Source: Panorpa germanica
Lineage: Eukaryota > Arthropoda > Insecta > Mecoptera > Panorpidae
DNA length: 64,000 nucleotides
Direction: 5' to 3'
Assembly (NCBI GenBank): GCA_963678705.1
Contig: OY783203.1
Coordinates: forward strand, 42,284,347-42,348,346
This document shows, one piece after another, positions 37,301 through 49,222 of this stretch. The notes under the pieces are model-generated. The model had not been told where the DNA came from. It worked only from the letters and a program-made list of their open reading frames with translations, and did no database searches. A program made the position numbers and the translations under genes. Each line of letters begins with the position of its first letter. Within the stretch, counting starts at the first letter, position 1.

Positions 37301-37847
37301 ATATTTAGTACCAAATACGTTTTAGTTTTATTTTGCGACACCTAAACTAAAATTACACATAAGCTGTTAGAAACACAAATACTAGTATAAGTCAATGTTC
37401 ATATTAATATATATTTTTTTAAGCCTTAAGCGTAAGTTTGAGAACCATAATAAAGGTAAATTTATGACAAACCCTTAGAAATGTTACCAGTCATATAAAA
37501 ATTGGAATTTAACTAGAAAGTATAGCAATCCAACTCATTAAAAGTTTTAAAATGTAGATACGTTATTCATCTAACTAATTGTAGCTTTAGATTTTGATTC
37601 GCGTTTATAGTTACTTCCATAAAACGATTTAAACATTAAAAAACATGGTTTTTTTGTTAATATTTAACCTGCTGTATAGTATCGCCATCTATATTTCGCT
37701 AGAAAAAATGGCCAAGTATCGTTTCACCTTAATTGTAAATAAATGTGCTCCAGTGCAATTGTATTATTAATTTCTGATATCATGTTTGAACATTGATGGT
37801 TTCAAAATATTTCACATTGCACATTTCGTCACTGAAGTTGGAGAAGT
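34393..37847. other. Intron 2, repeat-poor part
   Basis: Anonymous AT-rich sequence; the open frames 35422-35616 and 36774-36983 are lysine/asparagine-rich and not gene-like. Confidence 0.55.
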
Positions 37848-38180
37848 TCACAGTGAAGTGGTGAGAGCGTTGTGCACTAACTGCAGTGTTTTCAGGTTCT
37901 ATTCTTGGAACAGCAATATCTCATAAATGGATTTCGTATGTTATTTTGTTTGCATTGATTATAATATGCCAAATTAAATCATACATTTATTAGACTGTAG
38001 TATAGTTGACCTGAACATAACAAATATTAAATGAAAAAATAATTGTGTACCATAATGAAATACATATTGGCAAAGAACAAAAGTCATGCGATAATTTTTT
38101 TTTTCAGTCAAATTCAAAGACATAGGCATCATAGTAAGACAACTAGGCATCGGAAATAGGCATACCTTACGTAAAATAAA
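37848..38180 (+). mobile_element. tRNA-derived SINE, old copy
   Basis: CAGTGAAGTGGTGAGAGCG, a decayed B box (CAGGTTCTATTCTTGG), a diverged body and the tail GGCATCGGAAATAGGCATAC. Confidence 0.6.
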
Positions 38181-39881
38181 CAAAGAAAATTATTTCTTAC
38201 TGACTTATTTGAATAAAATAGCTTTTAACTTTTGTTTCTAATTGTTATGCATTGAGTTAACACTTCATGTAATGAAAAAATATTTTAAAATAATTTTTTA
38301 TTATTTTTAGATACATATACGTGTTTATTATATTTAAATAATATTTCATTTTAATTGACGAATGATGCTCATTTACTTAGTTTTAGTGGTTTAAGTCCTA
38401 AGCCCTTTTGCCCCTTTGCGTTTGTCGCGTGACTTCACATTTCGTGATCAAACATTAACATTAAACTAGTAACTAAAACAATACCTTAAATGGGGTGACG
38501 GCGGTAGGACGAAGAGGGGGAAGTAGTGGTGTTATACGCAATGGGCAGATGAAAATATTACTTTAATTTTTATTATGGAATCAAGGGAACGTAACACTAA
38601 CGTGTTACATTAAATTAATTATTATAATATATGTATCCTGTATAATACTTTTTATATTTATATTTTATTTTTTTTATTTCATTTAATTTTTACCATTGGA
38701 ATGTGACATATTTGAAATGAAATAATTGTTTATAATATTTAACTCTTTTATTTATATTATTTCTAATAAGACGTACCATTTTAAGATCTTAATGTATACT
38801 GCATGTTGAAATTTTAAAGTACACCTGTAATAAATAATTTCGAAAAGTTATTCTTTATTGATTTGTACATAAGCTATTAACTTTAGCATTCACAAATAAA
38901 GCTGACAAGCCCAGGCATTATTTTTCTAGAAAAGTTAATTTGTTACAGTTTTTGCAAATATATTTCTTTAGTTATCGTAATCTATAATCGACATATTTAA
39001 TAAGAAGTATGTTTTTGTATATATTTTTTTATCTTATCTTAGTTTTATTTGTTTCCGAAATGTGTCTCATAATCAAAATCGTGATTTAAAAAGCTTGAGA
39101 ACAACTGGTCTAAAATAATTCGTCAAGTGCTTTGTTATACTTATGGTTTATTTAATTCAAGCAAGGTGTGCAATTTAGTACCAGGCTAGTTTATCACAAC
39201 GCAAGCATGAATAATGTACTTACGTAAATTACCCTAGGGCAGGCAATTTCATTAGTAAAACAATATTATTCAGTTAATATTTAATATAAAGTAACTTGTG
39301 TAGTCACAGTGACAGAAAGTAGATAATCCATTAAACTATAAGTTTAAAAGGTTAATTTCTAAGAGATAAGAATATTTTAAAAATATCTTAAGAATTTAGG
39401 AGGTTATCATTTTCAATATTAATTTATACTGTTTACTTATAATCTACTTTCTATTATAAGATTTACTTTAATTAATTTAAAAATATATATATTTCTAACC
39501 AGTTACTACAATACACATTTTGGAAAACTTATATAAACTTGTTTCCCGAGTTTCCTTATTAGACTGCAGTTTATGATACGTAAAAACTAAAGCAAATGCA
39601 CCTGACACAAGAGAGAAATGCAAAGCCCGTTTTTTATTTGCATCGATTTATCCTTATAAGTCATTTTGATATGCAATCAATAGCATACGACTACCTTGTT
39701 AATTTCTAGTAATATACTAAACTTTTGTTATAATTCTTGTTCGTTTACTTGTGTATTTTTTAAATGCAATATGTTATATAGTACTGTGGTGAATCCTAAG
39801 TTATTCTAAAAAAGCCTGTAAACCTTAAAAAGAACATCTTATGTTGTTTTTTTTAAATTGTTATTAATGCGCAAATTGACA

Positions 39882-40018
39882 TAATGTCACGTTTATGCTT
39901 GACGTTAGACTGTGTCTTCGGTTTCGATCCCCCGAACCTGTGCTATATTTTCTGGATTTGATTGTTATCAAGTTTATTTGATTATATTTTGACATATTCA
40001 CATAATTCGGCAGCGGTG

Positions 40019-40063
<45 letters not shown>

Positions 40064-40140
40064 TATATGAGACCTCTATACTATAAAAATTTGAAACATA
40101 TTAGGAGATCGTCGGTGTTAATACTCGAAAATACAACGAC
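39882..40140 (+). mobile_element. tRNA-derived SINE carrying an AT microsatellite
   Basis: Head fragment, B box (CGGTTTCGATCCCCCGAACC) and body to GGCAGCGGTGCG, then a (AT)n run (40021-40059) and a 3' part with CTATACTATAAAAATTTGAA. That phrase is shared with the copy at 49223. Confidence 0.75.
40021..40059. repeat. (AT)n microsatellite in a SINE
   Basis: About 19 AT units expanding the ATATATG phrase that is normal in the SINE body. Confidence 0.95.
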
Positions 40141-40310
40141 GTTACTCCTGTACCGTTTAAAAAAATGTTGGCATTAATATTATCTAAGTAATTTTTCATT
40201 CTTTGATAGATCACTACAAAAATTCATTATTATTTTACAAAAAAGAAATCCTATATTATAATGTTCCAAGTGAAAGTTTATATATTTATTTGTTTATATG
40301 TTTGCGCGAT

Positions 40311-41174
40311 TCGAACTTTTAATTCGTAAAAGATAGAACGTTGAAATTTGGCATGTGTATTACGGTGCTCAATGCTAACATTTATTTAAAATTAGAAATT
40401 AAAAAATTGGAAAAGGGGTCGTTGAGAAAATTAGGGTGCCCGGTAGGAAACTTTGGAGAAAACTCAAATTTTGGATTATATAATAATGGAATATTTTATT
40501 AAGAAAAAAAAAACGAAATTTTAAAATTTTATTTGAGGGCACGGGGGCGGTTGTGCTAGAAAGTTGAAATTTTATATATGGGTTAACTTTGATACCTAAT
40601 TTATGAATCGATAAAAAAATTCCCAAATTTTGAAAAACAGTTGGTCAAATTCCGAATAAATTGATAATATTTTGTATTTAGTCAGTTTATATGAAAAATT
40701 ATTTGTTATCTTATCTTAATATATATAAATTACGTGTCACGTTGTCTCTCCGCGATGGACTCCTAAACTACTTAACCGATTTTAATCAAATTTGTACACC
40801 GTGTGCAGTTTGATCCAACTTGAAAGATAGGATAGCTTACATCTCAATTTATTATTATCTTATTGCAAATTATTTGTCTATTAATTATCTGTATATGACA
40901 TATGACATCTGGCGACGATGATGGCGACATCTGTTGACTAGATTGAGTAAATATTCTGTTGACTAGATTGAGTAAATATTCAATAGATGGCGCTATGTAA
41001 TGTAATATGACAAAAACGTTAGACACAGCAACGCGTGGCCGGGACAGCTAGTTATATGTAAAATTAATATAGAACAAGTTTAATATTTCAATTTAATAAT
41101 GGAATTTAAATTTGAAATCAAATTCAATTTATACGCAAAAGACAGTCGTCGCTTGCGACCGGGGTAAACTCTAG
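40311..41174 (+). mobile_element. Helitron-like element, second family, copy 2 (split by a Helitron)
   Basis: Homologous to 15596-16141 but interrupted by the Helitron at 40709-41051. The right end is intact: hairpin GTCGC-tt-GCGAC at 41148-41159, then CGGGGTAAACT and CTAG|T at 41171-41175. This copy supports the Helitron call for the family. Confidence 0.75.
40709..41051 (+). mobile_element. Non-autonomous Helitron, copy 1 (nested)
   Basis: About 343 bases, nearly identical to 50346-50697. It begins with TCTTA..., either at 40709 or at the inner TC at 40714, each preceded by A. It ends CCGGGACAGCTAG at 41051 followed by T, giving the Helitron A|TC...CTAG|T signature. It carries a 25-base direct repeat (40932-40956 and 40957-40981, TGTTGACTAGATTGAG...). 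No coding capacity. It interrupts another Helitron-like element (40311-41174). Confidence 0.85.
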
Positions 41175-42437
41175 TATATTTATACTTTTGATAAATTGTG
41201 GTAAAGGTTTACTAATATTATATATTCATGCTGTTAAGATGCATTAAAATTTAAAATTTACTATGTAAACGTCCGGTCCTAAAAAATAATTGTAAATTTG
41301 TTGTCTGAGTGGTTGGCTTCATGAATATGTTAACTAAAAAACTACAAATCAAAAGAGCTACTGTTTTCACCACTGTCTGTTATGTTGTTGGTACAAATTC
41401 TCTACCCAAACTGGTTTTGTGCTGAGCTGCTATCAGATAACGCACAGAGCCTAACAGGCAGACATGAAAAGTATTCTATTTTGTTTCGTTTACCTTCAGT
41501 AGCGAGTAAGAAGTTGTCTGCGGGCCTTATAGTTGTTTCAGGACCAAACCAAAAGTATAAGTATAAATAATAATTGAAACAAAAAATAAACGAATAACTA
41601 GATTGTATTATTCGTGTCAATAACTCCCATGGGATTATAATGTTGATTCAAGGTAATAAAACAAGGGTTTCGAAACTATAGACAATCTCTGTCATTTTAT
41701 TGTTTAATATGTCGTGAGTGAATGCATCTGGCAGAAAATTGGTTCACTTCAACTTCATTTTATTCTAGCACAACTAAGTCAACTACATTTTTTTTTTCTT
41801 TTTCACTTGTTGTTTCTCATTAGTTTGTATGCATCAGTCATAATAGAAAGGTTGCACACTACTGGTTTAATCAGCACTGAGTAATGTCTGGTCGCAGTTG
41901 TGTGTTGCTGTTTTCTTTAGTAGCCATATGCAAGCAGACACCATCCACGTTTTTTTTTTTTTCAAATATTTTCTCGTCGTCATCCGCTAATTAAAAACTG
42001 GGCTGTTTTATTTATAGAATGATGTAAATTAACATAAAAAAATTAATGTTAATTGAGTCGTATTAATTTTAGACGGTAAAGAATGTAAAAAGAAAATTAT
42101 AATACGACACATGCGTTTATTTACATTTTAATCATTATATTACTACAGAGACAATTTCTTAAATTTAAAGTTTGGTTATAGTTTTAGTAATACATAACAT
42201 TTTTTTTGGTATGTATATTAATCGTAATATACCAAGAATTCTATTACGACAATTATAAGTGCCGTGCTAATTTATTAATTGTTTTTTGGGTTTCTGCAGT
42301 AACAATACAAATGTTTAACTCTGTGGTAAACAACGTTTTCATAAGTCTGATTTATGCTTTATGTCAGATTTTCTTGCTATCAGAATTCATAAACTACTTA
42401 TACTCGTAAATCTTATGAGGTGTAGTTCACATAGCAC

Positions 42438-42643
42438 ATGGGCTGAAAAGTCCCGGGCCTAACACATAGATGGCGCGAGTTTTATTGCAGTCACCTTTTT
42501 TTCAGTTAATACTAACCTTCAAAAGACAGCTGTTAAAATTTCATGATATTCTATTCAGTAGTTTGTGAGTTATTGTGCTAAGAGTGATGCTACTTTTGTT
42601 ATTTTCAAAACAATGGATCAAAAACAATTTCGTGTTTTAATTT
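42438..42643 (+). mobile_element. mariner transposon 5' stub
   Basis: Begins with a mariner-type terminal sequence (GGCTGAAAAGTCCCGGGCC, then a phrase ending AGATGGCGC). It has a leader of about 130 bases and then ATG at 42613 with MDQKQFRVLI, the usual opening of mariner transposases. The frame stops after six more codons, where SINE-related sequence takes over. Everything past about residue 10 is gone, so it cannot encode an active enzyme. The first base of the terminal repeat and its TA are unclear. Confidence 0.75.
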
Positions 42644-42651
42644 TACCCGGA

Positions 42652-42778
42652 TTATGTATATGAGATAACGTCAAGTCTGTTATATGAGATAACGACATAA
42701 TATTGCCAACATTGTAGGAGGTCATCGGTGATAAGACTCAGCATTGGAAATAAACCGACATTAAATACATTAAATTAA
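42652..42778 (+). mobile_element. tRNA-derived SINE 3' part
   Basis: GCCAACATTGTAGGAGGTCA, CAGCATTGGAAATAAACCGA and the tail TTAAATACATTAAATT. Directly follows the mariner stub. Confidence 0.7.
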
Positions 42779-43422
42779 AAAAGAATCATTTAACACTTAT
42801 GATTTATAATATGATGGTACTAATACTAATGTATCTACGTTAATGTATGTTACGTTAAATATCTAGATACTTTTGGTGTATTGAGAAAGTAACTAATTAT
42901 GTCTATCTTAGACTAAAAGAGCAACGAACTTGATACTATAGTACTTAACGCTAGCTTAATAATTTATCAATCTTTTGTTTATCTTCTTTTGCTGCCATAT
43001 TAAAATCCTATATAGTATAAATACATTTTACTATAATTTACGTGATAAAATATCTCGTTTTCAACAAAATTATCCCGTCAGACTGAAATATTTCTTGTGT
43101 GCACAGATCTTCAATTTTAATTTGATCAATGCATAAGTGCTTGGTCCACGAGCCTTGTCTTGTTCATTACTGGTACATTTTTTATTTACTTTCTTCTTAA
43201 TATATATTTGTTATTTTTATTACGAAGTTTAAAAATTGTTATTGTCATTACTAGAAGGGTCTCCCTTCGTTCATAAAACACAAACAAAATCTTTTTTTTT
43301 GTAAATTTTAAGGGGTACAAAAAACGCCAGTTTTACATCAAGAACATCTTGGGTGGTATGCTATATACATACATATGTATATATATCCACTTGTATTTTA
43401 ATATATTTCAAAATTAAATATA

Positions 43423-43636
43423 GGGTGTTCGGTACATCTATGTCAATCTTGAAAAGAAGTATTTTTGTTAAACTGATTCATTGTTTTCATTATTTAAAAT
43501 TTAATAGGCCGGGATGTAATGCAAGTGTATGAGAGAAAATGTAATGGAAAAATAAAAAAATAATAACTTTACCACGTTTAAAGAAAAGTAGGAAGATTAC
43601 TAATAAATATATACTTTGATCACTTCACCAACACCC
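43423..43636. mobile_element. Short TA-flanked MITE (214 bp)
   Basis: GGGTGTTCGGTAC at the left and the complement of GGGTGTTGGTGAAG at the right, with TA on each side (43421-43422, 43637-43638). A single copy here, so internal homology is untested. Confidence 0.55.
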
Positions 43637-44105
43637 TATACATATATAATATAAGTATTTACTTGTTTTATGCATTTTAACAATTAAATCAAGATAAATT
43701 TTTCTTAAAAATTTTTTTCAAGGAATCTGTGTTTTTTTGTTGTAATATTTAAAGAAAAATTGAACATTGTAGTTTTATTTTGAAGTGGTTTAGGTTAAAG
43801 TAGCTGAATAGTAGCTTTTTCATGTATTTAATTGTCTCACAAACACTTGAATACTAAGTTACGTTCTGTTTCGAGGGAGAGGCTTGGAAGTACATACCAT
43901 ACGCCTCTTATCTTCCTTTTACATATTCTCTTATAATACTTTAAACAAGTCGAAACTCTGCACTTTGTAGACACGTGAAAGAAAGAACGTGTTATTTGAG
44001 AAAAAGCTTGGTTTCTGTTTTAAGCTTTGCACTTACGAGTATTATTGCGATAGACATAAATACTCTGGAAGGATGCGAATTTTTTATGTAGAAATATATA
44101 GAAGC

Positions 44106-44300
44106 TAATATATCGATGACGGTACAGATAGCTGTATTTTCTGGGTTTGGTTGTTATCAAAATTAATTTGATTATGTGTTCACAGAATCACACAACTTTC
44201 AGTAAGCGGTGTAGTCCACTTAAACAGGAAACATAGTAGGAGGTCGTTAGTGATAAGACTACGCATAGGAAATTATCGGCCGACGTTAAATAAATATATA
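44106..44300 (+). mobile_element. tRNA-derived SINE, 5'-damaged
   Basis: Retains TATTTTCTGGGTTTGGTTGT through the tail GGCCGACGTTAAATAAATA. Inverted relative to the next copy 110 bases on. Confidence 0.78.
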
Positions 44301-44409
44301 AAGAGCATTAATTAATATCAATTATACACAAATAATGACTTACTGACTGTAATGTTCTATTTAACTTTTTTTCGGTAAATGAAATAGAATATTGAAAATA
44401 TTTTTTTTA

Positions 44410-44617
44410 AATTTATTTCCGATGCTAAGTCCTATCACTGACGACCCCCTCCCCGACTCTATGTTGGTAGTATTTATGATATCGTGGCGTTATATATGTA
44501 GGCTACATCGGTGCCTAATAAGTTTACGATTATGAATGTACATAATCAATTTAACTCTGGTCTGAGATGGAACTCGAAGACACTGCACTCTTGTGTAAAC
44601 CATCAATGATCTTACCT
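44410..44617 (-). mobile_element. tRNA-derived SINE, reverse copy
   Basis: Complement shows the head, a decayed B box (complement of GAGATGGAACTCGAAGACAC) and the 3' body CAGTGATAGGACTTAGCATC. Confidence 0.78.
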
Positions 44618-44956
44618 AAGAAAATAAACAGCTCCGTAATTAAAATTAAAATATAAACTATCATTGTATAGGTGACCCCCATTTTTCGGCTTTTGTGTTT
44701 TATTAATTACTTTTACAAAGGTTAAGAAATGCTATTTTAATTATATTTATATATTCAATTAACTTTATTTCCTTATTTTTTTAATAAAAGAATCAAACTA
44801 CGAGTATTTTTTAAGAAATAATTTCCTGTAACTCAATTCTAAAATACAATATAATACAAAATACTACAATAGCAATAAACTACCAAAACTTTATTTGTCA
44901 CGATTTTATTCGTGTTTTACATAAATTGTTTTACACAAATATATATATGAAGCTGG

Positions 44957-44971
44957 GCTGAGCTAGTTTAA
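44957..44971. other. Flank of the TTAA element
   Basis: Short spacer (CTGAGCTAGT then TTAA) between anonymous intron sequence and the 45-kb TTAA element; nothing else is seen in 44620-44960. Confidence 0.4.
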
Positions 44972-45647
44972 GGCGGGATGGCGGTCTAGAATTTTCAAGA
45001 AATAGATTTTTGTTTTGTTGTTAAATTTTTGTTAGGATATTGCCAATAGTTTTGTTTCTACAGCCGTTTTAGCATATATCAATAGCCATATAGCCATAGC
45101 ATACTTAAAACTTTAATCTTATTTATTTTAAAACTACTTTTTTCGGCATGGATTGTAGAAAAAAAAAACTATTCAGCCGAATCGTCTGAAATTTTAATAT
45201 GTTATTCAAAACATCAATAGCTATCATTGGAACCAGAATCATTTTTTTACTTCAATAATTTCGTATGTTTTTCATTAAATAGCTGGTAAAAAAAATCCAG
45301 TTTTTAGAATTTAAATTTCAATATCAATTTTGTCAATTTTCAATTTTTTTTTCTCTAGTTCTGACTATAACTGTACTCATACTAATTAATAATTTTCTTG
45401 GTTTTTATTTATCAGATAAATAGAAGAGCCAAAATCGGCAACTCCGTCCAGGTCCAATTTTTTGACAGGGTCATTTTTCACATATTTAACAATATTTTTA
45501 AATTTCAAAAAATATTTTTTTGTATGTAGAATAAGTGTAAGCCAATAATAAGCCTAAAATGTTAAAATATCGTCTTCCATTATTTTTATTATAAAAAACA
45601 ATCCTCAAAATACCTTATATTTTCGAGCTCTAGACCACCGTCCCCCT
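44972..45647 (+). mobile_element. TTAA-target (piggyBac-like) non-autonomous element, reference copy
   Basis: About 676 bases with TTAA on both sides (44968-44971, 45648-45651). Imperfect inverted ends: GGCGGGATGGCGGTCTAGA on the left, and on the complement of the right AGGGGGACGGTGGTCTAGA. No open frame of note. Assignment to the piggyBac superfamily rests on the TTAA duplication alone. Confidence 0.8.
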
Positions 45648-45785
45648 TTAATTTATTTTATTTAAATTTAATCAGTTTTGTTTGTTTAAATTATTTGTTT
45701 GAATTCAAACTCCAAACCTATTTTAAACACGGTAGTAGAAGACTTGATCTATTGAATTGACACCAACAATAAAATAGTGATTATA

Positions 45786-46090
45786 CAATAAACTCTCTTT
45801 AATACGGCCTTCTATGGTCCGGTACTAATAGAGTCATTGAGTATGAGACTGAATATTTTGAAATCGGCAAAAGTTTCATATTTAATAAAATAAGTTTTTC
45901 TATAAATCCCGCATTTGCTAAAATGACAAAATGTTCGGCATGTTCAAAATGTTATCAAATGTTTTAATCGTTTGAATTTTTATCTAGAGTGATTTATCTT
46001 TGTTATTTCCGTCAAAACTACTTTGGCGTTCGACAATCAATTCGCTAATTCAGTACGGCCGGTGCGGTTAGTAGTCCCGAACGCGCTAGA
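45786..46090. mobile_element. Possible pogo/Tigger-like remnant
   Basis: Left words CAATAAACTCTCTTTAATAC and GGTCCGGTACTAATAGAG, and right words AATTCGCTAATTCAGTACGG and GGTGCGGTTAG, resemble pogo-type ends (CAGTAAACTCTC..., CGGTCCG). The right boundary is not fixed and no transposase is seen. Confidence 0.4.
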
Positions 46091-46257
46091 TTAATAAGTC
46101 ACCACTATTTCATTTTGATATTGGTATATATTTTTGATTCAAGTTGTAAAAAAAAATCCTATTTATTATTTATTAGTAGGTTACACGATTGCTGTTCATT
46201 TCTAAGCAGATGTGGAAGTAAATAATGAAACTAATTATTGAATGTATTATTGATTAT

Positions 46258-46485
46258 TTTTTTTTTTTTTTTTTTTTATTTAACGTCGGCCTATTTCCGA
46301 TGCTGAGTCCTATCACCGACGACCTCCTTCAATGTTGGCAGTATTTATGGTGTCGTGGCCTCATATATGTGGGCTACACCACTGCCTATTAACTGTACGA
46401 TTATGTATGACCATAATCAATATAAGTTCATAATAACCAGACCCAGAAAATATATATCTGGTCCGGGGATCGAACCCGAAGACAT
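46258..46485 (-). mobile_element. tRNA-derived SINE, 5'-truncated with poly(A) and target duplication
   Basis: Reverse orientation. The best preserved 3' part of the family with a 20-base oligo(A) tail (poly-T at 46258-46277). Truncated just before the B box. Perfect 13-base duplication TATTATTGATTAT at 46245-46257 and 46486-46498. Confidence 0.88.
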
Positions 46486-47613
46486 TATTATTGATTATAT
46501 AATATTATTTTAGTGAAATTTATTTACACATCTGTTAATTAAATCATATCCCAGAACTATAGTTTAATTATTACTAAAAAACCATTTATATTTCCATCGG
46601 AAATAATACTCAGTTCTAGGTATGCTAATTTCATGCATAGTATACGAGTATATTATAAAACATCATTAGTATATTTATATAAGATTAATTAACAGTGTGA
46701 TGATTTAGGACCAATTATATTGTGTAACAACAGTGTAATAAGTAATGATATTTATTCAGAGAACAAATATTTGCAATAACTTCTAAATACCCCAGCGAGA
46801 TAACAGATTTATATTTGTATGAATTTGTATTCATCTGCAAATATTAAATAATACAAAAACTTAGTTAAAAACATACGATGTGGTTTAATTGAGTTTTGAA
46901 GCAACAAGTTAAATCTAGAAAGAGAAAAACTTATATGCAGGGTTTACCATACGGATAATATTTCTGTGTTTAGTATTATAGAAGAACCTGCCCTATTCCT
47001 TTATTCGAACTCCCAAAAAAAAATTAACGTTAATATTATTATCCCATATTTAAATTTTACAATGGGTACCGTGCGGTAATCTGTAATTTTTACAGTATCT
47101 ATGTTCTATCTATGTTTAGATTACTCCCTAGGAGCCATCCATAAATTACGTCACATGCGAAGGGGAGTGGAGTGGTTCAGAAGCATTGTGACGTCACATG
47201 CAATATAAAATATAGAAATTCTGAAAAATGGTGTAGTAGTTTTAAAAAGTAAAAGTAAGTTGTAGTAATTCTAAAAAAGAAGTTGAAAAAAAGTCATTTC
47301 CGGAAAAAAGTTTAAATTTCCATGAGAACTAAAAAAAAAAGAAAAGATTATTTATTCCAAAAACCTAGAAAATACTATAAAATATCACAAAAAATTGTAT
47401 TAATTGAAATATGTGATGTCACATCAAAAGGGGATCAGACTAGCAAGAAATTTGTTGACATAATTTATGGACGATCCATTTCTCCAAACAGTAATTCACG
47501 ATTTTTTTTACTTATACTTATTTTACTGTAAACACAATTTTTTTTAAATGAATATTTTATTTTATTTTATTTTTAATAAACCTGAAAATAATAGTTTACA
47601 GTATGTTTTTTTT

Positions 47614-47808
47614 GACGACACAGTGGGCGAGAGCACTGGTGCTTGACGTTGACTATTATGTATTTGGGTTCGATTCTCGTCCTAAATTTATATTTTCTGT
47701 CTTTTGTTGTTATCAAGTTAAATTGATTGATGTACATATAATCAATTCTGAATTCGATCATAATATTAGCTCACATGTATGAGGAGACTACGACACCATA
47801 AAATTAAA
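47614..47808 (+). mobile_element. tRNA-derived SINE, 3'-truncated
   Basis: Head GACGACACAGTGGGCGAGAG and B box GGGTTCGATTCTC are preserved; the 3' tail after GACACCATAAA is missing. Ends about 210 bases upstream of pan exon 3. Confidence 0.8.
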
Positions 47809-48019
47809 TTCAATAAAACACTAGGTTTTTCTCTCTTTTGTTCTTTTCTTTCTTTAGTTTCCCATATACGGACCACTCTTGGTCCCAATTGAAAAAGTCT
47901 TATAAATTGACTGGGGCTTACAGCTTTGTGTTGTTCATTTTCATCTAACTCATATTTGTATATTGTTTTTGTAACTTTTGAATATAATTAACTATAAATA
48001 TATATGATTTCTTTTATAG

Positions 48020-48120
48020 GTAAAGTGGAACCTACTCCTCACACATCGAGCTTCAACATGGGATATCTGGTACCTTACCCCTACCCAAACGGATCGGCGC
48101 CCCCAATTCCTGTGTCAATG
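48020..48120 (+). CDS. pan: pangolin, coding exon 3 (gene continues past the window)
   Basis: One hundred and one bases completing the split Gly codon of exon 2 and adding 33 codons, among them VEPTPHTSSFNMGYLVPYPY followed by PNGSAPPIPVSM. The FNMGYLV-PY-Y-NG pattern is the conserved proline/tyrosine-rich block after the catenin-binding domain in insect Pangolin. The acceptor has a pyrimidine-rich tract (ATTTCTTTTATAG) and the donor is GTAAGT; the exon ends in phase 0 after an ATG codon. It is isolated by about 20.2 kb from exon 2, and I found no further clear pan exon in the remaining 15.9 kb, so the HMG box and C-clamp lie outside. Its 101-base length means that skipping it would shift the frame. 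Confidence 0.94.
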
Positions 48121-48888
48121 GTAAGTGCCTAAAAACAAATCTTCATTAATTAGTAACTAATTTTGTTGAATTAGTTAGTAGTTATTCTGTAAACTTTTAG
48201 AATGCTTACATAGAATGGTTACATTTAGGTAATAGTTATGTTAAAAGATAAATATTACAGTTATTTTACAGAAAGTGTTTAGTTGGTCATTATTGAAATT
48301 ATGATAATACCGAGGATAAATTTAGCTGTAATCACAGAATTAAAAAAAAAAAAATTAAATAGGAGCTACGCAAAAAATTATTATTATTCTAACTTGCAAT
48401 TTAGAGCGCTCTGATATGAAGTAAAATAAATCTTATGTACGACTATATCTTGAATTCGATTCATTCACTTGAAGAATACATTTATGAATAATATTCATTT
48501 TACACAGATTTTTTTTTACTACATAAGAGCGCTATAAATTGAATAGTAAGTTAGAGCGACGCCTTTTGATCTCCATCTTCATCCTTTTCGATACACTCTT
48601 TATATACACTCTGTAGATCATATATGTATTAATCCTTATGTGACTGCATTATTTTAGATTGTTGTTGTTAACGTCGAAATAAAATTTTATCAAATAGTAG
48701 TTTTTATTCAATTAGTTTTATCAATGCAAAACCAATCAGTTAACTGCAACAATAAATATACTACTATCAATAAATTGATTTTACAACGCTAATAAATATA
48801 CTTTGATTACTGAAAAAAATTTATAACAAGTAACATTCGATTTTATTATTTTAAGATTTTAGTAACGTATAGTTTTGTAACATATTAA

Positions 48889-49003
48889 GGCCGTCACCAC
48901 ACGGATCGACTGATTGCAAACTCGAAGTTTCCAACGAAAACGAAAAACGAGCCATGTCGAGTCGTGTTTCGTGACTCTATAGAATTTTTAACAATAACAT
49001 AAT
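48889..49003 (+). mobile_element. Harbinger-like MITE, left-end fragment
   Basis: Matches the first 90 or so bases of 53778-54158 (shared GTCGTGTTTCGTGACT and ATAGAATTTTTAACAATA), with an extra block at about 48927-48956. It starts after TAA and stops where the TA MITE begins. Confidence 0.7.
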
Positions 49004-49222
49004 AGGGGACTTTATCACTTTCCCATCATATTGAAGATGTGTATGATTTTTTGTCATGAAAGTGTTCATTTACAGTTCAGTTTATCACAGTCGTTCATAT
49101 GAAACGTCTATTTTATCGACTACAAATGACGAAAATACTCCACCTTCGGAATACAAATGAAGATAAAGTTGATGCGAACTTTAATTGAAGTGCAATATTG
49201 ATAGAAATGTCACAAAGCAGGA
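49004..49222 (-). mobile_element. TA-target MITE fragment
   Basis: One arm of the 5432-5664 family in the opposite orientation, lacking both terminal repeats. Fused at its left to a Harbinger-like fragment and at its right to a SINE 3' part. Confidence 0.72.

Larger units (their letters stand above)
27817..48019 (+). other. pan: pan intron 2 (20.2 kb)
   Basis: Runs from GTAAGT to TTTTATAG. The first 10 kb (27.8-37.8 kb) is nearly free of recognisable repeats, except a SINE scrap at 32.28 kb and a 110-base MITE at 34.3 kb. The second half is dense with SINEs, Helitrons, a mariner stub and MITEs listed separately. I see no coding exon inside; the open frames are short and AT-rich. Confidence 0.85.

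Noticed and set aside
41382..41620. Two fully overlapping frames on opposite strands
   Set aside because: Mutual shadows with no motif; the sequence is ordinary intron 2.
48900..49000. GC-richer block after exon 3 as pan exon 4
   Set aside because: It matches the left end of the Harbinger-like element at 53778 and has no pan wording.
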